A stretch of DNA of 64,000 nt from Platynereis dumerilii (lineage: Eukaryota > Annelida > Polychaeta > Phyllodocida > Nereididae): contig JAPTHN010000001.1 in assembly GCA_026936325.1 (NCBI GenBank), positions 167,880,138-167,944,137 of the forward strand, in the 5' to 3' direction. The notes below the pieces were generated by a model, which saw nothing but the letters and a program-made list of their open reading frames with translations, made no database searches and was not told the origin of the DNA. Made by a program: the position numbers and the translations under genes. This document shows, piece after piece, positions 58,701 to 64,000 of this stretch (its first letter is position 1; every line of letters begins with the position of its first letter).

Positions 58701-59704
58701 GTTGTCACATTACACGTAGTCTGTGTCATATAGCCTGTTATAGGTATAATGTAACCTAGAGTCCTAGACATTTTGTACGTCTGACAGTCTCTGAGTCCCT
58801 GCCTGACGGTCCCTGCCTGACAGTCTCTATCTGACAGTCTCTGACTATAAGTAGGTGAAAGAGACTTGAAATGCCAAGGATATACCATTATGGAATTGTG
58901 CAGTAGACAGAGCTGTCTGATAGCAGCCTCTGGGGACCACTGAGGAACTGCAATGTAAGGTCGGGGAAGACCCAGTGGTCTTGAAGTGATCTATGTAGCA
59001 AGTTCCAGAGCTAAAGCTGAGTTGCAAGGCTTTTATATGCCTGGGAATTTTCCCCCCATTCTAGGGGAAATTTCTGACTTCTAGCTCAACTGAGCTGTGC
59101 CTAGATTTAGCCAGCAGGGCTCTTATCTTCCGCTGCATTGGTCAATTTGCATTGGTTTGCTTATTTGTTGTTATTCGTTGCTATAAAGGAATTCAGAATA
59201 ATGCGGCTTATAAAAGAGGATAATAAGTGCTTTAAGGTGATAATGTTTGTTATTGTTCTTGCCTTATTCGCACAATGCAGTGTATTATTTTTAATCTTAG
59301 ATTAATGATTGTCTTGGAGACCCGAGTATCAAAGTCTCATAAAAGAAAATTCATTTTCTGCATTGCTGCAGCCAGGAAGAAGAGAACTAGTTGAAAATGT
59401 TGGATGTCTTTTTAAAAAAAGAAAGGTGTTGTCTGTGTACTTTGCCGCCCAGGCTTATGTCTTTTCTGTGCTGATCGTATTGTCTAAATTTGAACTTGAA
59501 CAAGTTCCTAATTTATGAGACCTGGGTTTGGGGTTGCATGTGGGCAATTATAGGGTTGCTTTTTGCTTCAGGGAGAAATTTAACTGACAATTTTTTTGTC
59601 TTTTGTTTCAGCCCAATGGCTTGGCCTACCAGGAGAGCCACCACGGTCTAGTCACTATCCGAATGAAACCGGATTCCCAAGGTCGCTTTGGTTTTAATGT
59701 TAAG
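17946..59704 (+). CDS. PTPN4-like: PTPN4/PTPN3-like FERM-PDZ protein tyrosine phosphatase (3'-partial gene)
   Basis: PTPN3/PTPN4 are cytosolic tyrosine phosphatases with a FERM domain (membrane and protein targeting), a PDZ domain and a C-terminal catalytic domain. Exons joined in phase from 17937 to 34204 encode a full three-lobed FERM plus FERM-adjacent region, and 59612-59704 starts the PDZ. Stretches that from memory match human PTPN4 include [101 protein letters not shown] and GRFGFNVK. Start: ATG 17946 ([19 protein letters not shown]), giving an N-terminus of about the usual length. The rest of the PDZ and the phosphatase domain, with its HCSAGIGR loop, must lie beyond 64000. The gene has a duplicated exclusive exon and probable alternative first exons, described separately. 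Confidence 0.93.
18084..18477 (+). other. PTPN4-like intron
   Basis: 394 nt, AT-rich, nothing else seen. Confidence 0.7.
18478..18591 (+). CDS. PTPN4-like exon 3: FERM F1
   Basis: 114 nt, phase 0 both ends. It encodes [20 protein letters not shown] and [10 protein letters not shown], the F1 lobe helix and the conserved DYFGLQ strand. The last residues (PAPDAM) precede the RWLDP exon and may be followed by optional microexons. Confidence 0.92.
18592..22827 (+). other. PTPN4-like large intron, 5' part
   Basis: 4.2 kb of AT-rich intron. It holds the TTAA element at 19804-20532. AT-rich short palindromes (ATGATATATTATTG-like) occur near 21055-21110. No coding exon seen. Confidence 0.7.
19804..20532. 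mobile_element. 729-bp TTAA-flanked MITE (Kolobok- or piggyBac-type target)
   Basis: The left junction TTAAGGGCACATGCTGGTCG is repeated as its exact reverse complement at the right junction, and the identity continues through AAAAATG (27 bp including TTAA). TTAA at 19800-19803 and 20533-20536 is the duplicated target. No transposase frame is present. TTAA targets are used by Kolobok and piggyBac; the GGGCAC start favours Kolobok but does not prove it. Confidence 0.85.
22828..22863 (+). CDS. Candidate alternative microexon (36 nt) in the FERM region
   Basis: A long polypyrimidine tract with TTTTTTTAG, then 12 codons ([12 protein letters not shown]) in phase 0 at both ends, then donor GTATGC. 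Upstream exon 3 ends in phase 0 and the RWLDP exon starts in phase 0, so inclusion keeps the frame. Human PTPN4 has nothing of this kind that I recall. Confidence 0.4.
22936..22977 (+). CDS. Candidate alternative microexon (42 nt) in the FERM region
   Basis: Acceptor TGGTTTCAG, 14 codons ([14 protein letters not shown]), donor ATG|GTAAGC, phase 0 both ends. It ends in SDVM with a donor context like that of exon 3 (PDAM|GTGAGT). Lies 72 nt after the other microexon candidate. Confidence 0.45.
22978..25482 (+). other. PTPN4-like large intron, 3' part
   Basis: 2.5 kb AT-rich, with the 507-bp element at 23284-23790. Nothing else recognised. Confidence 0.7.
23284..23790. mobile_element. 507-bp non-autonomous element with imperfect TIRs
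   Basis: The left end CAGTAAGGGAAATTATCACC and right-end complement CAGTCAGGGAAATTACCAGC form imperfect terminal inverted repeats. ATAAA flanks both sides (23279-23283 and 23791-23795), fitting a 5-bp target duplication. No coding frame; superfamily not assigned. Confidence 0.6.
25483..25525 (+). CDS. PTPN4-like exon: RWLDP (F1-F2 junction)
   Basis: 43 nt, phase 0 in, phase 1 out (TTAGAG|GTAAGC). It encodes [14 protein letters not shown], the conserved start of the F2 region in FERM phosphatases and band 4.1 proteins. Confidence 0.92.
25717..25795 (+). CDS. PTPN4-like exon: FERM F2
   Basis: 79 nt, phase 1 in, phase 2 out. It encodes [20 protein letters not shown] and QEEYT, strongly conserved with PTPN4. 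Confidence 0.93.
26199..26296 (+). CDS. PTPN4-like exon: FERM F2
   Basis: 98 nt, phase 2 in, phase 1 out. It encodes [20 protein letters not shown] and [10 protein letters not shown], the F2 acyl-CoA-binding-protein-like helices. Confidence 0.93.
26708..26828 (+). CDS. PTPN4-like exon: FERM F2
   Basis: 121 nt, phase 1 in, phase 2 out (CACAG|GTATAG). It encodes [25 protein letters not shown] and EVADLHKQH. The next codon (Arg) is completed by either copy of the duplicated exon. Confidence 0.93.
27200..27290 (+). CDS. PTPN4-like mutually exclusive exon, copy a (FERM F2-F3 junction)
   Basis: 91 nt. Acceptor AAATTTACAG, donor TGG|GTAAGA, phase 2 in, phase 0 out. It encodes [20 protein letters not shown] then [10 protein letters not shown]. 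It is a diverged copy of 27808-27895, which encodes [20 protein letters not shown] then YGVDLHYAR. About half the residues are identical and the intron phases are the same. Copy b, ending HYAR, is closer to human PTPN4 at the junction (HYARDQ). Copy a changes that end to YHANW, next to the start of the F3 lobe. Confidence 0.85.
27808..27895 (+). CDS. PTPN4-like mutually exclusive exon, copy b (canonical form)
   Basis: 88 nt, or 94 nt with a second donor. Acceptor CATTTCAG, phase 2 in, phase 0 out. It encodes [20 protein letters not shown] and YGVDLHYAR. Two in-phase donors lie six bases apart: CGG|GTACGG (27895) and CGG|GTAAGC (27901). The first gives HYAR-DQND, like human HYARDQSN. The second adds Val-Arg. 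If copies a and b were both included, copy b would be read from GGG GTC and reach TAG after 18 codons. If both were skipped, the next exon reaches TAG within nine codons. So exactly one copy must be used. Confidence 0.88.
27902..30163 (+). other. PTPN4-like intron after the exclusive exon pair
   Basis: 2.3 kb AT-rich. No exon, RNA gene or mobile element recognised. Confidence 0.65.
30164..30252 (+). CDS. PTPN4-like exon: FERM F3
   Basis: 89 nt, phase 0 in, phase 2 out. It encodes [20 protein letters not shown] and INTFSW, PH-like F3 strands. Confidence 0.93.
30358..30421 (+). CDS. PTPN4-like exon: FERM F3
   Basis: 64 nt, phase 2 in, phase 0 out. It encodes [20 protein letters not shown], the most conserved F3 signature of FERM phosphatases. 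Confidence 0.94.
30753..30916 (+). CDS. PTPN4-like exon: FERM F3 C-terminal helix
   Basis: 164 nt, phase 0 in, phase 2 out. It encodes [28 protein letters not shown] and SLGSKFRY. The donor is taken as TATAG|GTGAGT because it preserves FRY and the frame into the next exon; GTATAG six bases upstream is a poorer site. Confidence 0.93.
30917..32633 (+). other. PTPN4-like intron
   Basis: 1.7 kb AT-rich. No further exon or repeat recognised. Confidence 0.6.
32634..32702 (+). CDS. PTPN4-like exon: FERM-adjacent region
   Basis: 69 nt, phase 2 both ends. It encodes [20 protein letters not shown] then FA, matching the FERM-adjacent (FA) segment of PTPN3/4 between FRY and RSPSK. Confidence 0.9.
33274..33642 (+). 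CDS. PTPN4-like exon: FA end and disordered linker
   Basis: 369 nt, phase 2 both ends (GATGA|GTAAGT). It begins with [10 protein letters not shown], the conserved end of the FA region. It continues as an Asn/Pro/Thr-rich linker ([12 protein letters not shown] and similar) that differs from vertebrate PTPN4 in sequence, as expected for the FERM-PDZ linker. Confidence 0.9.
34057..34204 (+). CDS. PTPN4-like exon: FERM-PDZ linker
   Basis: 148 nt, phase 2 in, phase 0 out (ATA|GTGAGT). It encodes [20 protein letters not shown], then a His/Gln-rich piece ending LPAYNEII. The phase-0 end fits the phase-0 start of the PDZ exon at 59612. Confidence 0.8.
35500..36460 (+). repeat. Tandem ~200-bp repeats, left arm (about 5 diverged units)
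   Basis: The word TAAAGTCTGCTATAAAGTTT and variants recurs at about 35588, 35801, 36000, 36203 and 36403, a period of 198-215 bp. Each is followed by a block like CAATCAATCATTAAGGACTGT and one like GATTTATGACAAGATATG. The units are quite diverged from one another, so the array is old or not being homogenised. Confidence 0.85.
36838..37135. repeat. Homopurine (GA/GGA-rich) tract
   Basis: About 300 bp almost entirely of A and G on the + strand (GGAGGAGAAATAGGAAGTGGG type). Facing it at 37196 the strand switches to pyrimidine, making an imperfect inverted purine/pyrimidine arrangement. Confidence 0.85.
37200..38010. repeat. Homopyrimidine CTCCT-rich tract
   Basis: About 0.8 kb of degenerate (CTCCTC/CATCTCCTC) repeats. 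It contains two copies of the phrase GACAATTATCTATGTGATTT (near 37670 and 37872) about 200 bp apart, showing duplication of a longer unit. Reading frames are Ser/Pro low complexity and not genes. Confidence 0.85.
38040..39065. repeat. Degenerate CAGCGCAC / GTGCGCTGG repeat island around a (TAGA)n tract
   Basis: A locally CpG-rich segment. Units containing ATCCAGCGCAC (38090-38365) lie on one side of the TAGA tract. Units containing GTGCGCTGGATG (38760-38950), including 2.5 perfect copies of a 24-bp unit at 38762-38821, lie in the opposite orientation on the other side. Further degenerate CGCGCGTGG words run to about 39060. Confidence 0.75.
38546..38606. repeat. (TAGA)n microsatellite
   Basis: About 15 perfect TAGA units. 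Confidence 0.95.
39080..40262. repeat. Homopyrimidine tract with CATCTCCTCCTGT minisatellite and (CCT)n
   Basis: Degenerate CTCCTCCCAT repeats surround a run of CATCTCCTCCTGT units (about 39385-39605) and a pure (CCT)n core. Polypyrimidine almost throughout. The 354- and 254-codon frames across it are poly-Ser/poly-Pro and are not genes. Confidence 0.88.
39652..39767. repeat. Pure (CCT)n microsatellite, about 38 units
   Basis: About 116 uninterrupted bases of CCT; likely unstable and H-DNA forming. Confidence 0.95.
41345..41548 (+). mobile_element. tRNA-derived SINE, family A, copy 1 (with 12-bp target duplication)
   Basis: It carries a box-A-like GGTTGGTCTAGTGGTGGCG and a box-B GGTTCGAATCC, the pol III promoter of a tRNA-like head. 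A body follows (TTGGACGGCTGTTTCA...GTCCTCCTCCTG) and it ends in CATCCATCCATT. TTCTGGGTCTAT flanks both sides (41333-41344 and 41549-41560). It sits exactly at the edge of the right-arm repeats. Not a functional tRNA: no 3' acceptor complement is seen. Confidence 0.88.
41561..43740 (-). repeat. Tandem ~200-bp repeats, right arm (about 11 units, inverted to the left arm)
   Basis: CAAACTTTATAGCAGACTTT (the complement of the left-arm word) recurs about every 200 bp near 41678, 41897, 42263, 42467, 42669, 42865, 43073, 43275, 43479 and 43686, with one more degenerate unit near 42061. The 3' units are more alike than the 5' ones. All short frames here are by-products of the repeat. Confidence 0.88.
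44700..45600. other. Distal part of the repeat block, including a 12-bp minisatellite
   Basis: AT-rich sequence with many GGTCAAGGTCA-type words. At 45511-45597 there are about 7-8 copies of TTTATATACTTG and variants. No gene. Confidence 0.7.
46402..46640. repeat. Diverged tandem duplication, two ~110-bp units
   Basis: Segments starting at 46404 and 46531 share ATTACT..GGAGTATTTGAAAAA, CTTGACTCATC and CTCAT(T/C)GGGTTCT(A/G)GTGATGAAAAGT. The offset is about 127 bp. Origin unknown. Confidence 0.65.
47561..47880 (+). mobile_element. tRNA-derived SINE, family B, copy 1
   Basis: CCTGCTCCGCTGAAGGTC, a box-B-like GGGTTTGAATCCC, then a body with TAAAAGATCCCTCACGGCGG and ATGTTGAGGACT, ending near GCTGTACTTGCC. 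It aligns over its length with the complement of 57851-58160. The box A is decayed. Confidence 0.8.
49148..49340. mobile_element. 193-bp hAT-like MITE nested in the larger hAT-like element
   Basis: The ends CAGTGGCGTCCCTATGGGGG and (complement of right) CAGTGGCGTAACTGGGGGGT share CAGTGGCGT and a G-rich run. CAGATACA is duplicated on both sides (49140-49147 and 49341-49348). The interior is G/C-homopolymer-rich with GTGCCCCCCC words. GTGGCGTAACT...-ended elements of this kind are widespread in animal genomes. Confidence 0.92.
49634..49790. repeat. (GATA)n-type microsatellite
   Basis: Runs of TAGA with GATAAGATAA variants, inside the hAT-like element; polymorphic in type. Confidence 0.92.
50177..50368 (+). 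mobile_element. tRNA-derived SINE, family A, copy 2 (5'-truncated)
   Basis: GCGTGCTGGGCTGCCAATCG, TTTCGAATCCAGCTCTTGCC, then the same body and TAAAGCCCCAATCATTTATCC tail as the copy at 41345-41548. The box-A start is missing. It lies about 75 bp past the right end of the hAT-like element. Confidence 0.85.
50912..51050 (+). promoter_or_regulatory. CpG-rich patch with clustered CRE-like TGACGT sites
   Basis: In an AT-rich intron this 140-bp patch has many CpGs and TGACGT at 50941 and 50956, ACGTTATGTACGTT between, and TGATGTCA at 51034. It lies about 2.7 kb before the candidate alternative first exon and could be its enhancer or promoter. Confidence 0.35.
51860..53676 (+). other. Less AT-rich stretch upstream of the Ser/His-rich exon (possible long 5' UTR or promoter)
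   Basis: Composition shifts from AT-rich to CTG/CAC-rich, with stops in all frames and no recognised repeat. An in-frame TAG at 53677 closes the downstream coding frame. No clear TATA box or acceptor was found. A start site somewhere in this interval is plausible. Confidence 0.35.
53716..54996 (+). CDS. Ser/His-rich exon, candidate alternative first exon of the PTPN4-like gene
   Basis: An ATG in strong context (A at -3, G at +4) opens a 427-codon frame, with an in-frame TAG at 53677 upstream. The frame ends at TCACATTCT|GTAAGT exactly in phase 0. The next PTPN4-like exon (59612, PDZ start) begins in phase 0, so splicing would make a PDZ-phosphatase isoform with a Ser/His-rich N-terminus instead of the FERM domain. 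Visible: a poly-Ser run (about 33 residues in), an Ala/Gly-rich hydrophobic segment ([20 protein letters not shown]), (GNSHAT)-type repeats at 54491-54605, a His-rich stretch and a C-terminal Arg/Pro-rich part. It is markedly GC-richer than the intron. It could instead be the 5' end of a separate nested gene, or an internal exon with a hidden acceptor. Confidence 0.65.
54491..54605 (+). repeat. Coding 15-bp minisatellite (GNSHA/T, GHSHT)
   Basis: About seven tandem copies of GGAAACAGTCACGCT and variants, encoding alternating Gly-Asn/His-Ser-His-Ala/Thr. Unit variants suggest recent slippage within a coding exon. Confidence 0.85.
54997..57570 (+). other. Intron stretch after the Ser/His-rich exon
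   Basis: AT-rich. Simple-repeat patches (AATC)n near 56856-56900 and TCTATCTA near 56935-56960. No supported exon. Confidence 0.6.
57571..57732 (+). CDS. Weak candidate for a second alternative first exon
   Basis: ATG directly after an in-frame TAA opens 54 codons and ends at TGTTTG|GTGAGT in phase 0, again compatible with the PDZ exon at 59612. It encodes [20 protein letters not shown] then [16 protein letters not shown]..., a pattern more protein-like than its surroundings. A possible acceptor at 57600 would put it in a different phase and lead to a stop after eight codons from phase 0, so as an internal exon it would be frame-breaking. It may be chance. Confidence 0.3.
57811..57850. repeat. 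(GATA)n/(CATA)n microsatellite at the tail of SINE B copy 2
   Basis: About ten TAGA/TACA units next to the 3' end of the SINE, which is in - orientation; likely tail-derived. Confidence 0.8.
57851..58160 (-). mobile_element. tRNA-derived SINE, family B, copy 2
   Basis: Read on the - strand: a head with box A GGCCAAGTGGTTAAGGTGC and a box-B-like GGGTTCAAAACC, then TCTGCTCCGCTGAAGGTC order and body words (GTAAAAGATCTCTCACGCGG, ATGTTGAGGACT) shared with 47561-47880. It ends at GCTGTACTTACC. This copy keeps the better pol III promoter. Confidence 0.85.
58161..59611 (+). other. Intron before the PDZ exon
   Basis: AT-rich. Short tandem CTGACAGTCTC words near 58785-58848. No exon recognised. Confidence 0.6.
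59612..59704 (+). CDS. PTPN4-like exon: start of PDZ domain
   Basis: 93 nt, phase 0 in and out; acceptor TTTTGTTTCAG, donor AAG|GTAAGA. It encodes [20 protein letters not shown] and GRFGFNVK. The R-F-G-F loop is the PDZ carboxylate-binding loop, and the match to PTPN4 ([18 protein letters not shown] from memory) is close. The rest of the domain is downstream of the window. Confidence 0.92.
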
Positions 59705-62700
59705 GTAAGATTAAGAGGATTATTTGATTTTAGTAAACTTGAAAATTAAAAGTCCCATGAAATCACCACATTTCTAATTTGTATAGATGTGACCTTGCTA
59801 AATTTATAGTAGCCTGATGTGTGCACTACAGTACACAGTATACATCATGTACACATATGGCAAATGTTTTCAGTATAGAATATTCCTATTACGACTGGTC
59901 ATTGATATTCCTGAGTATTTGAGTAGTTAATTAGCAAGCTGTCACCTTGTGGTCGAAAAGAGGTGCTGACTGAGGTTTCAATTAGGGTGGTACTCAGCTG
60001 ATTTGTAGATCATGCTATTCATTGTACTGTCATCCACAATGAAATACATACATGTTAAATTCATTAAATTGACAATTCTATTCAGCTGAGCTAGGATGAT
60101 GCTGAAGGTGCTCCTTTGATGTCAAAATTAATATTTGGAATTAATTTAGTTAGATTTATAAAGCTTAGAGGTTTGCTTATAATATACACATTATCCAAAA
60201 TTACCTTTTAGCTGAAGTTCATATTACTGCATCTGTATTGTGTAATATGTTACTCGCTATTTAACAATATTACAAAACAGGGTTGGGTTTTCTCCAATGA
60301 TCTGCCTAGGCCTATGCAGCTGTCCTGATGTGAAATTCTCACATGTAGCTTTTTCCCGTATTGTGATGAAACAATAACAGAGCGAGTGAATGCAGTGGAT
60401 GTACTCTTTGTGTCATTCAATGGGAGGACCCATGCGAATTGCTCTGTCTGTTACTTTTTACAACTGTCTATTTAGCCCATTGATGCAAAATACCCATTAA
60501 CGTGCCAGTTGTAATATGTAACTTGTTGGTGGGAAAGGCTGGGAAAGGCATTATTATGTTTATCCATAATGAATGCAGTTAGTCGATTATCATTGCTGTG
60601 TACAAAGAGGATACTTAATTGGACTATTGGTAGAAAGTTATTTATTGCATGATTGATATTTGACTTGTAGATCTATAGATTGATTGATGGATAGATTGTT
60701 AGAATGTTGGATAGAATGATGGATAGAATGATAGGTAAATGAATGGCGGAATTGCCAGATTGTGAAGTAAACCAACTAACGATTTGATAGCCAGTTAGGT
60801 AATGCAATAGACTATGCATTACCACATGCTATGTCAAGCACAAGGAAGAGAGTTTCAGTCTCTTGCTGTTTTGAATTATATCAAGTGTATAACTCCTGAT
60901 TGTCACTCGGAAGATGAACAATTTTGCCATTGGCCTATCATGCATATATACGTATATTATTTGTATAGGACATTGACTTGTGTATAAGTGAAAAGTCTGC
61001 TTTCGTTTGCCTTCACTTTGACCTTTCACCCTCGTGATCAGAGGTCCATTTAGGCCACCTGTCCCCTTCAAATTCCTTAACAACTGAGTGCATCATTGGA
61101 ATTTTTTCCTGTCATCTCATATTGCAACATTTCATAAAACGATGGCTTTTGAGGTTGCTATAGAGACGTCAAGTGAAAAATGTCAGTATTGTCCTTGGAA
61201 AATTTGAGGAGAATAGCAAAATCCTTTATAATGATAAACATGTTTTGGCCTTCAGAAATTTCCTATTTGAATCATGAGCAGACCTTTCAGCTTGTTTACC
61301 ATAAATATTATGGGTTGAAATGAACAATGGATCAAAATCATAACAATTTGTACATGGGATAGGATTGTTTCATGGACAATCTGTAAATTGATCAACAAGG
61401 CATAATGTCATTGGAGAAATGAAACAATTGCTGTATTTTGACTGTCTCACCATAGGCAATGTAGTCTAAGGCTTTTATACTTTATTCTTTTATCTCTCAC
61501 ACTTTCATTCATTTAGGAGATTTTTGTCCTGACACAGGCATTTTCACAAACACTGATGAAATTCATGTCTTCCAGTGTTCTGTATAAAGCTGTATGAATT
61601 GGAAGGAGTGAAACTTGGAAAGTGCAATTCGGTGTTCTGAGTGCCTCAAAGTCTTTTCAGGATTTTCCGACATCTCTTCATGATTCTATTGATGAGATTG
61701 GATTTTCGAAATGAGTTCTTTTCAAATTCTCACAATCTTCCCAGGCTGGAGCTATCTGAATTGAAACCTTAAATGTTTGCAGACCAAGTTTTTATGCCTT
61801 TCTTTTTCTTTCTTGGTATTTTTTTTTCCGTTTCAGGAATTTCTCATACTATTCTCAATTCTCATACTTTTTTCCCCCCTTACCCTTTCTGCAGCTGACT
61901 GTATGAGTATGGCTATATCTGTATATGGGATTGTTTGCTATGTCCTGGAGCTAATGGTATACAGCTAATGTTGTGCTTGGCATTGCTTTGGTTTGCTGCT
62001 GGGAACCTGCATTTTTGAGAAGAGCTGTGTCGTCCGCAAAGCCTTGCATAGCTCTTGCATAGCTGTCACCAAGGGTATGTCAATATAAACACAAGCAGCT
62101 GCTTTTGTGCGGCATGGGCTCATTATCCAAATTGTCAGGGGAAAGAGGTTGGTCATTGGAGCATAACAGCACCACAGGGAAGACTTGTGTGTTTGGAGAA
62201 TTGAACACAGGTCAGTGAGTTAGGCTGATTCCTGTTAACTGCCCGCAAAATTTGGCACAACTTTAACAATAGCCAGAAAAGCCTTTATTGCCCTCAAAAG
62301 CATCAAAAGCTGCAGAATCCTTTCAGCACTGCTGAGGCATCTGGGCCAGGTTGGGCCAGGTTATTCCATGATTTATAGACATGTATCAGATCAATGTTTG
62401 ATTGATTTCCTGACACTACTGGCTATTACTGGCCATTACCTGACAGTTATTGACCCAGTCAATGAAGCTTGAAGATGGCAAGCTCTGTTAGCTCACCTGT
62501 CATTTCCATGCTTCAAGATGATTTCATGCTAAGGTGGCCACAAGACATTCTTTGCTATTCACACTGAGTTAGACACATGTCTTAATGCTAGTTGCAAGCA
62601 CAGTCATGTAAGGTGAAATTCAAGGGTACAAAAAGCAATAAAAACTTGAAAATTACTTAAGTGCATGCTTTTCATTCAACCTGGTTTATTGCTGCAATGC

Positions 62701-64000
62701 ACTGCAGAAAGTCATGCTTCTGATTCCAGAAAAAATGTCACTGCCTTTTACTTTGTTGCAATTTGCCAACTGGAAATTGCTTGAAATGTGGAATTTTTGG
62801 AAATAAATGTCAAGTATCATGTGACATATGGCAGAGAAATTGTAACATCTGTCAAATGTGTCTAAATGCATTTTATGCAACTGTTCATGTCTGACTGAAT
62901 TTGGTCAGTTTGGTAAATTCAGATGCTGAGTGTAGAAAACTTGACTTCCGTTGAAGTTAATGTAACTAAATGATAACTGTCATGACTGTTAGTCATCTAA
63001 TCATTATTTAAAATGATGGACAATAATGCATTACAGTAATCTTGTCAATGTATATTCATCATAAATATATTCATCATATCTGTAATCTCGTGTAATGATT
63101 TGGTTTGAGGCTTTTGAGTCACCTTGGAATTTCCAAACACTGCATATTTTGAAGCATTAGTGTTTATTGAAGGACTTTGGGATTACACTTGTAATCCCGG
63201 GGGAGCTATTCTTGTATTGTGGGCCTTGGCAGCTCTTGATTTGCATTGAAGTCCATAGAATGAAAGACAGCCCAAGGCAAGGTCATCAGATCAGCACTGA
63301 ATGAGCTTCCAATGCCTGCTATTGTAGTGGAGCCCCTGTCCTGTGTGTCACTGTAAGTGCCTCTGTGTGTGTCTCTGTGTAGGCCACGGTGTAGTGTCCA
63401 TAGGACTGAATTGGCCTCCGTACGATTGTTGAACTGTTAACCCTTCTGGTTTGTGTGTGCGATTGTCTGTGTGATTGTGTGTTGAAGCAGGCTGCTTCGA
63501 ATTCCTGGAATTTTTCTCTTTCCATTGAATGTTCACTGCAGCCAATACCATATTTCTTCAAATAAACATGTACTCCTGATTAAGAGCCAATCTCAGATGA
63601 GTGATGGGTCTTATAAGAGGGCATTGGAAAATAAGATAGTGTTGAATTAAACCCCTTATAAAAGCCTACCTTGAATAAGCTCTTTGAGCTGAGGAGCCAC
63701 AAAAAAGTAAGGCCACTGCCACTAATCAAGGAAGTACGGTAGCCCATTGCGAATACCTGACTGCGAATGGATGCATGTCCCCAGCAATCATGACAATCAT
63801 GTCAGCTACCTGCCCTCCCTCCAATTTCCAAACCTCCCCTCCTACACAGAGCACACCTGACCAGTTCCTTAGGACTATTTGTGAGCAGAAGCCATTCCCT
63901 TTTAAAGCCCTTATTAAGTCTATTCGCTCTGCCCTTCGACTGTAAGTAACAGGCAAATTTTGTTTTCACCCGTTACAAGAATTCAATTGCTCTCCCATAT
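59705..64000 (+). other. PTPN4-like intron running off the window
   Basis: 4.3 kb of AT-rich intron. No exon continuing the PDZ (for example the GG...PVIVSRV segment) was found before the right edge. Minor simple repeats only: GATA/GATTGATGG near 60670-60740 and GTGTCTCTGTGT near 63355-63385. Confidence 0.7.

Larger units (their letters stand above)
34205..59611 (+). other. PTPN4-like giant intron (25.4 kb) with repeats and candidate alternative first exons
   Basis: The interval separates the FERM-linker exon from the PDZ exon. It contains the inverted 200-bp repeat structure, homopyrimidine DNA, hAT-like elements, SINEs and two candidate alternative first exons, listed separately. Stretches 45.7-47.5, 50.4-51.9 and 55.0-57.5 kb otherwise appear as unremarkable AT-rich intron. 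Confidence 0.75.

Noticed and set aside
1-64000. LTR retroelements, endogenous viruses or Polinton-like elements
   Set aside because: No reverse transcriptase, integrase, capsid or envelope-like frame and no long direct terminal repeats were recognised.

Overview
This is a metazoan nuclear window, most likely from a marine invertebrate; the exact phylum cannot be fixed by reading alone. The evidence is spliceosomal GT-AG genes with clear animal orthologues, AT-rich introns, tRNA-derived SINEs, several small DNA transposons and (TAGA)n/(CCT)n microsatellites. No bacterial, viral or LTR-retroelement genes were recognised. Two genes lie head to tail on the + strand, and no convincing gene was seen on the - strand.

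Gene 1 (1 to about 16.3 kb, 5' end outside the window) is a CLIP4-like CAP-Gly microtubule-binding protein. Its C-terminal half has three CAP-Gly domains, each with a GKNDG motif, in nine small exons (9411-14810). Upstream are three giant, acidic, low-complexity exons (1-2395, 2640-6761, 6920-9136) that add about 2,900 visible residues. The middle one holds about 28 canonical copies of an unfamiliar ~35-residue repeat, CG-x-A-V-x-E-E-I-H-G-D followed by an acidic Ser/Asp linker. The first giant exon carries four spaced FFAxLF-like basic/hydrophobic motifs. The third carries a KKRVSF match to the PP1-docking RVxF motif.

Gene 2 starts about 300 bp after the poly(A) signals of gene 1. It is a PTPN4/PTPN3-like FERM-PDZ tyrosine phosphatase. 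A noncoding first exon near 16.6-16.75 kb follows a CACGTG/YY1-type promoter. The FERM and FERM-adjacent region is in exons from 17,937 to 34,204, and the first PDZ exon is 59,612-59,704. The rest of the PDZ and the phosphatase domain are downstream of the window. One FERM exon is present as two diverged tandem copies (27,200-27,290 and 27,808-27,895) whose phases allow exactly one to be used. Two phase-0 microexon candidates (36 and 42 nt) lie in the intron inside the FERM region. A 427-codon Ser/His-rich exon (53,716-54,996) with its own strong-context ATG and a phase-0 donor is a candidate alternative first exon for a short isoform without FERM. A second, weaker candidate is at 57,571-57,732.

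The 25-kb intron 34,205-59,611 is the accessory region. From about 34.9 to 45.7 kb there is a large inverted structure. Its arms are arrays of a ~200-bp repeat (about 5 units on the left, about 11 on the right, in opposite orientation). Its core is homopurine/homopyrimidine DNA, and it may end in a Helitron-like hairpin plus CTAG. At 48,305-50,094 is a 1.79-kb non-autonomous hAT-like element with a perfect 8-bp target duplication, and inside it is a 193-bp hAT-like MITE with its own perfect 8-bp duplication. Two SINE families (two copies each) and three further inverted-repeat elements (10.39-12.06, 19.80-20.53, 23.28-23.79 kb) complete the repeat content.
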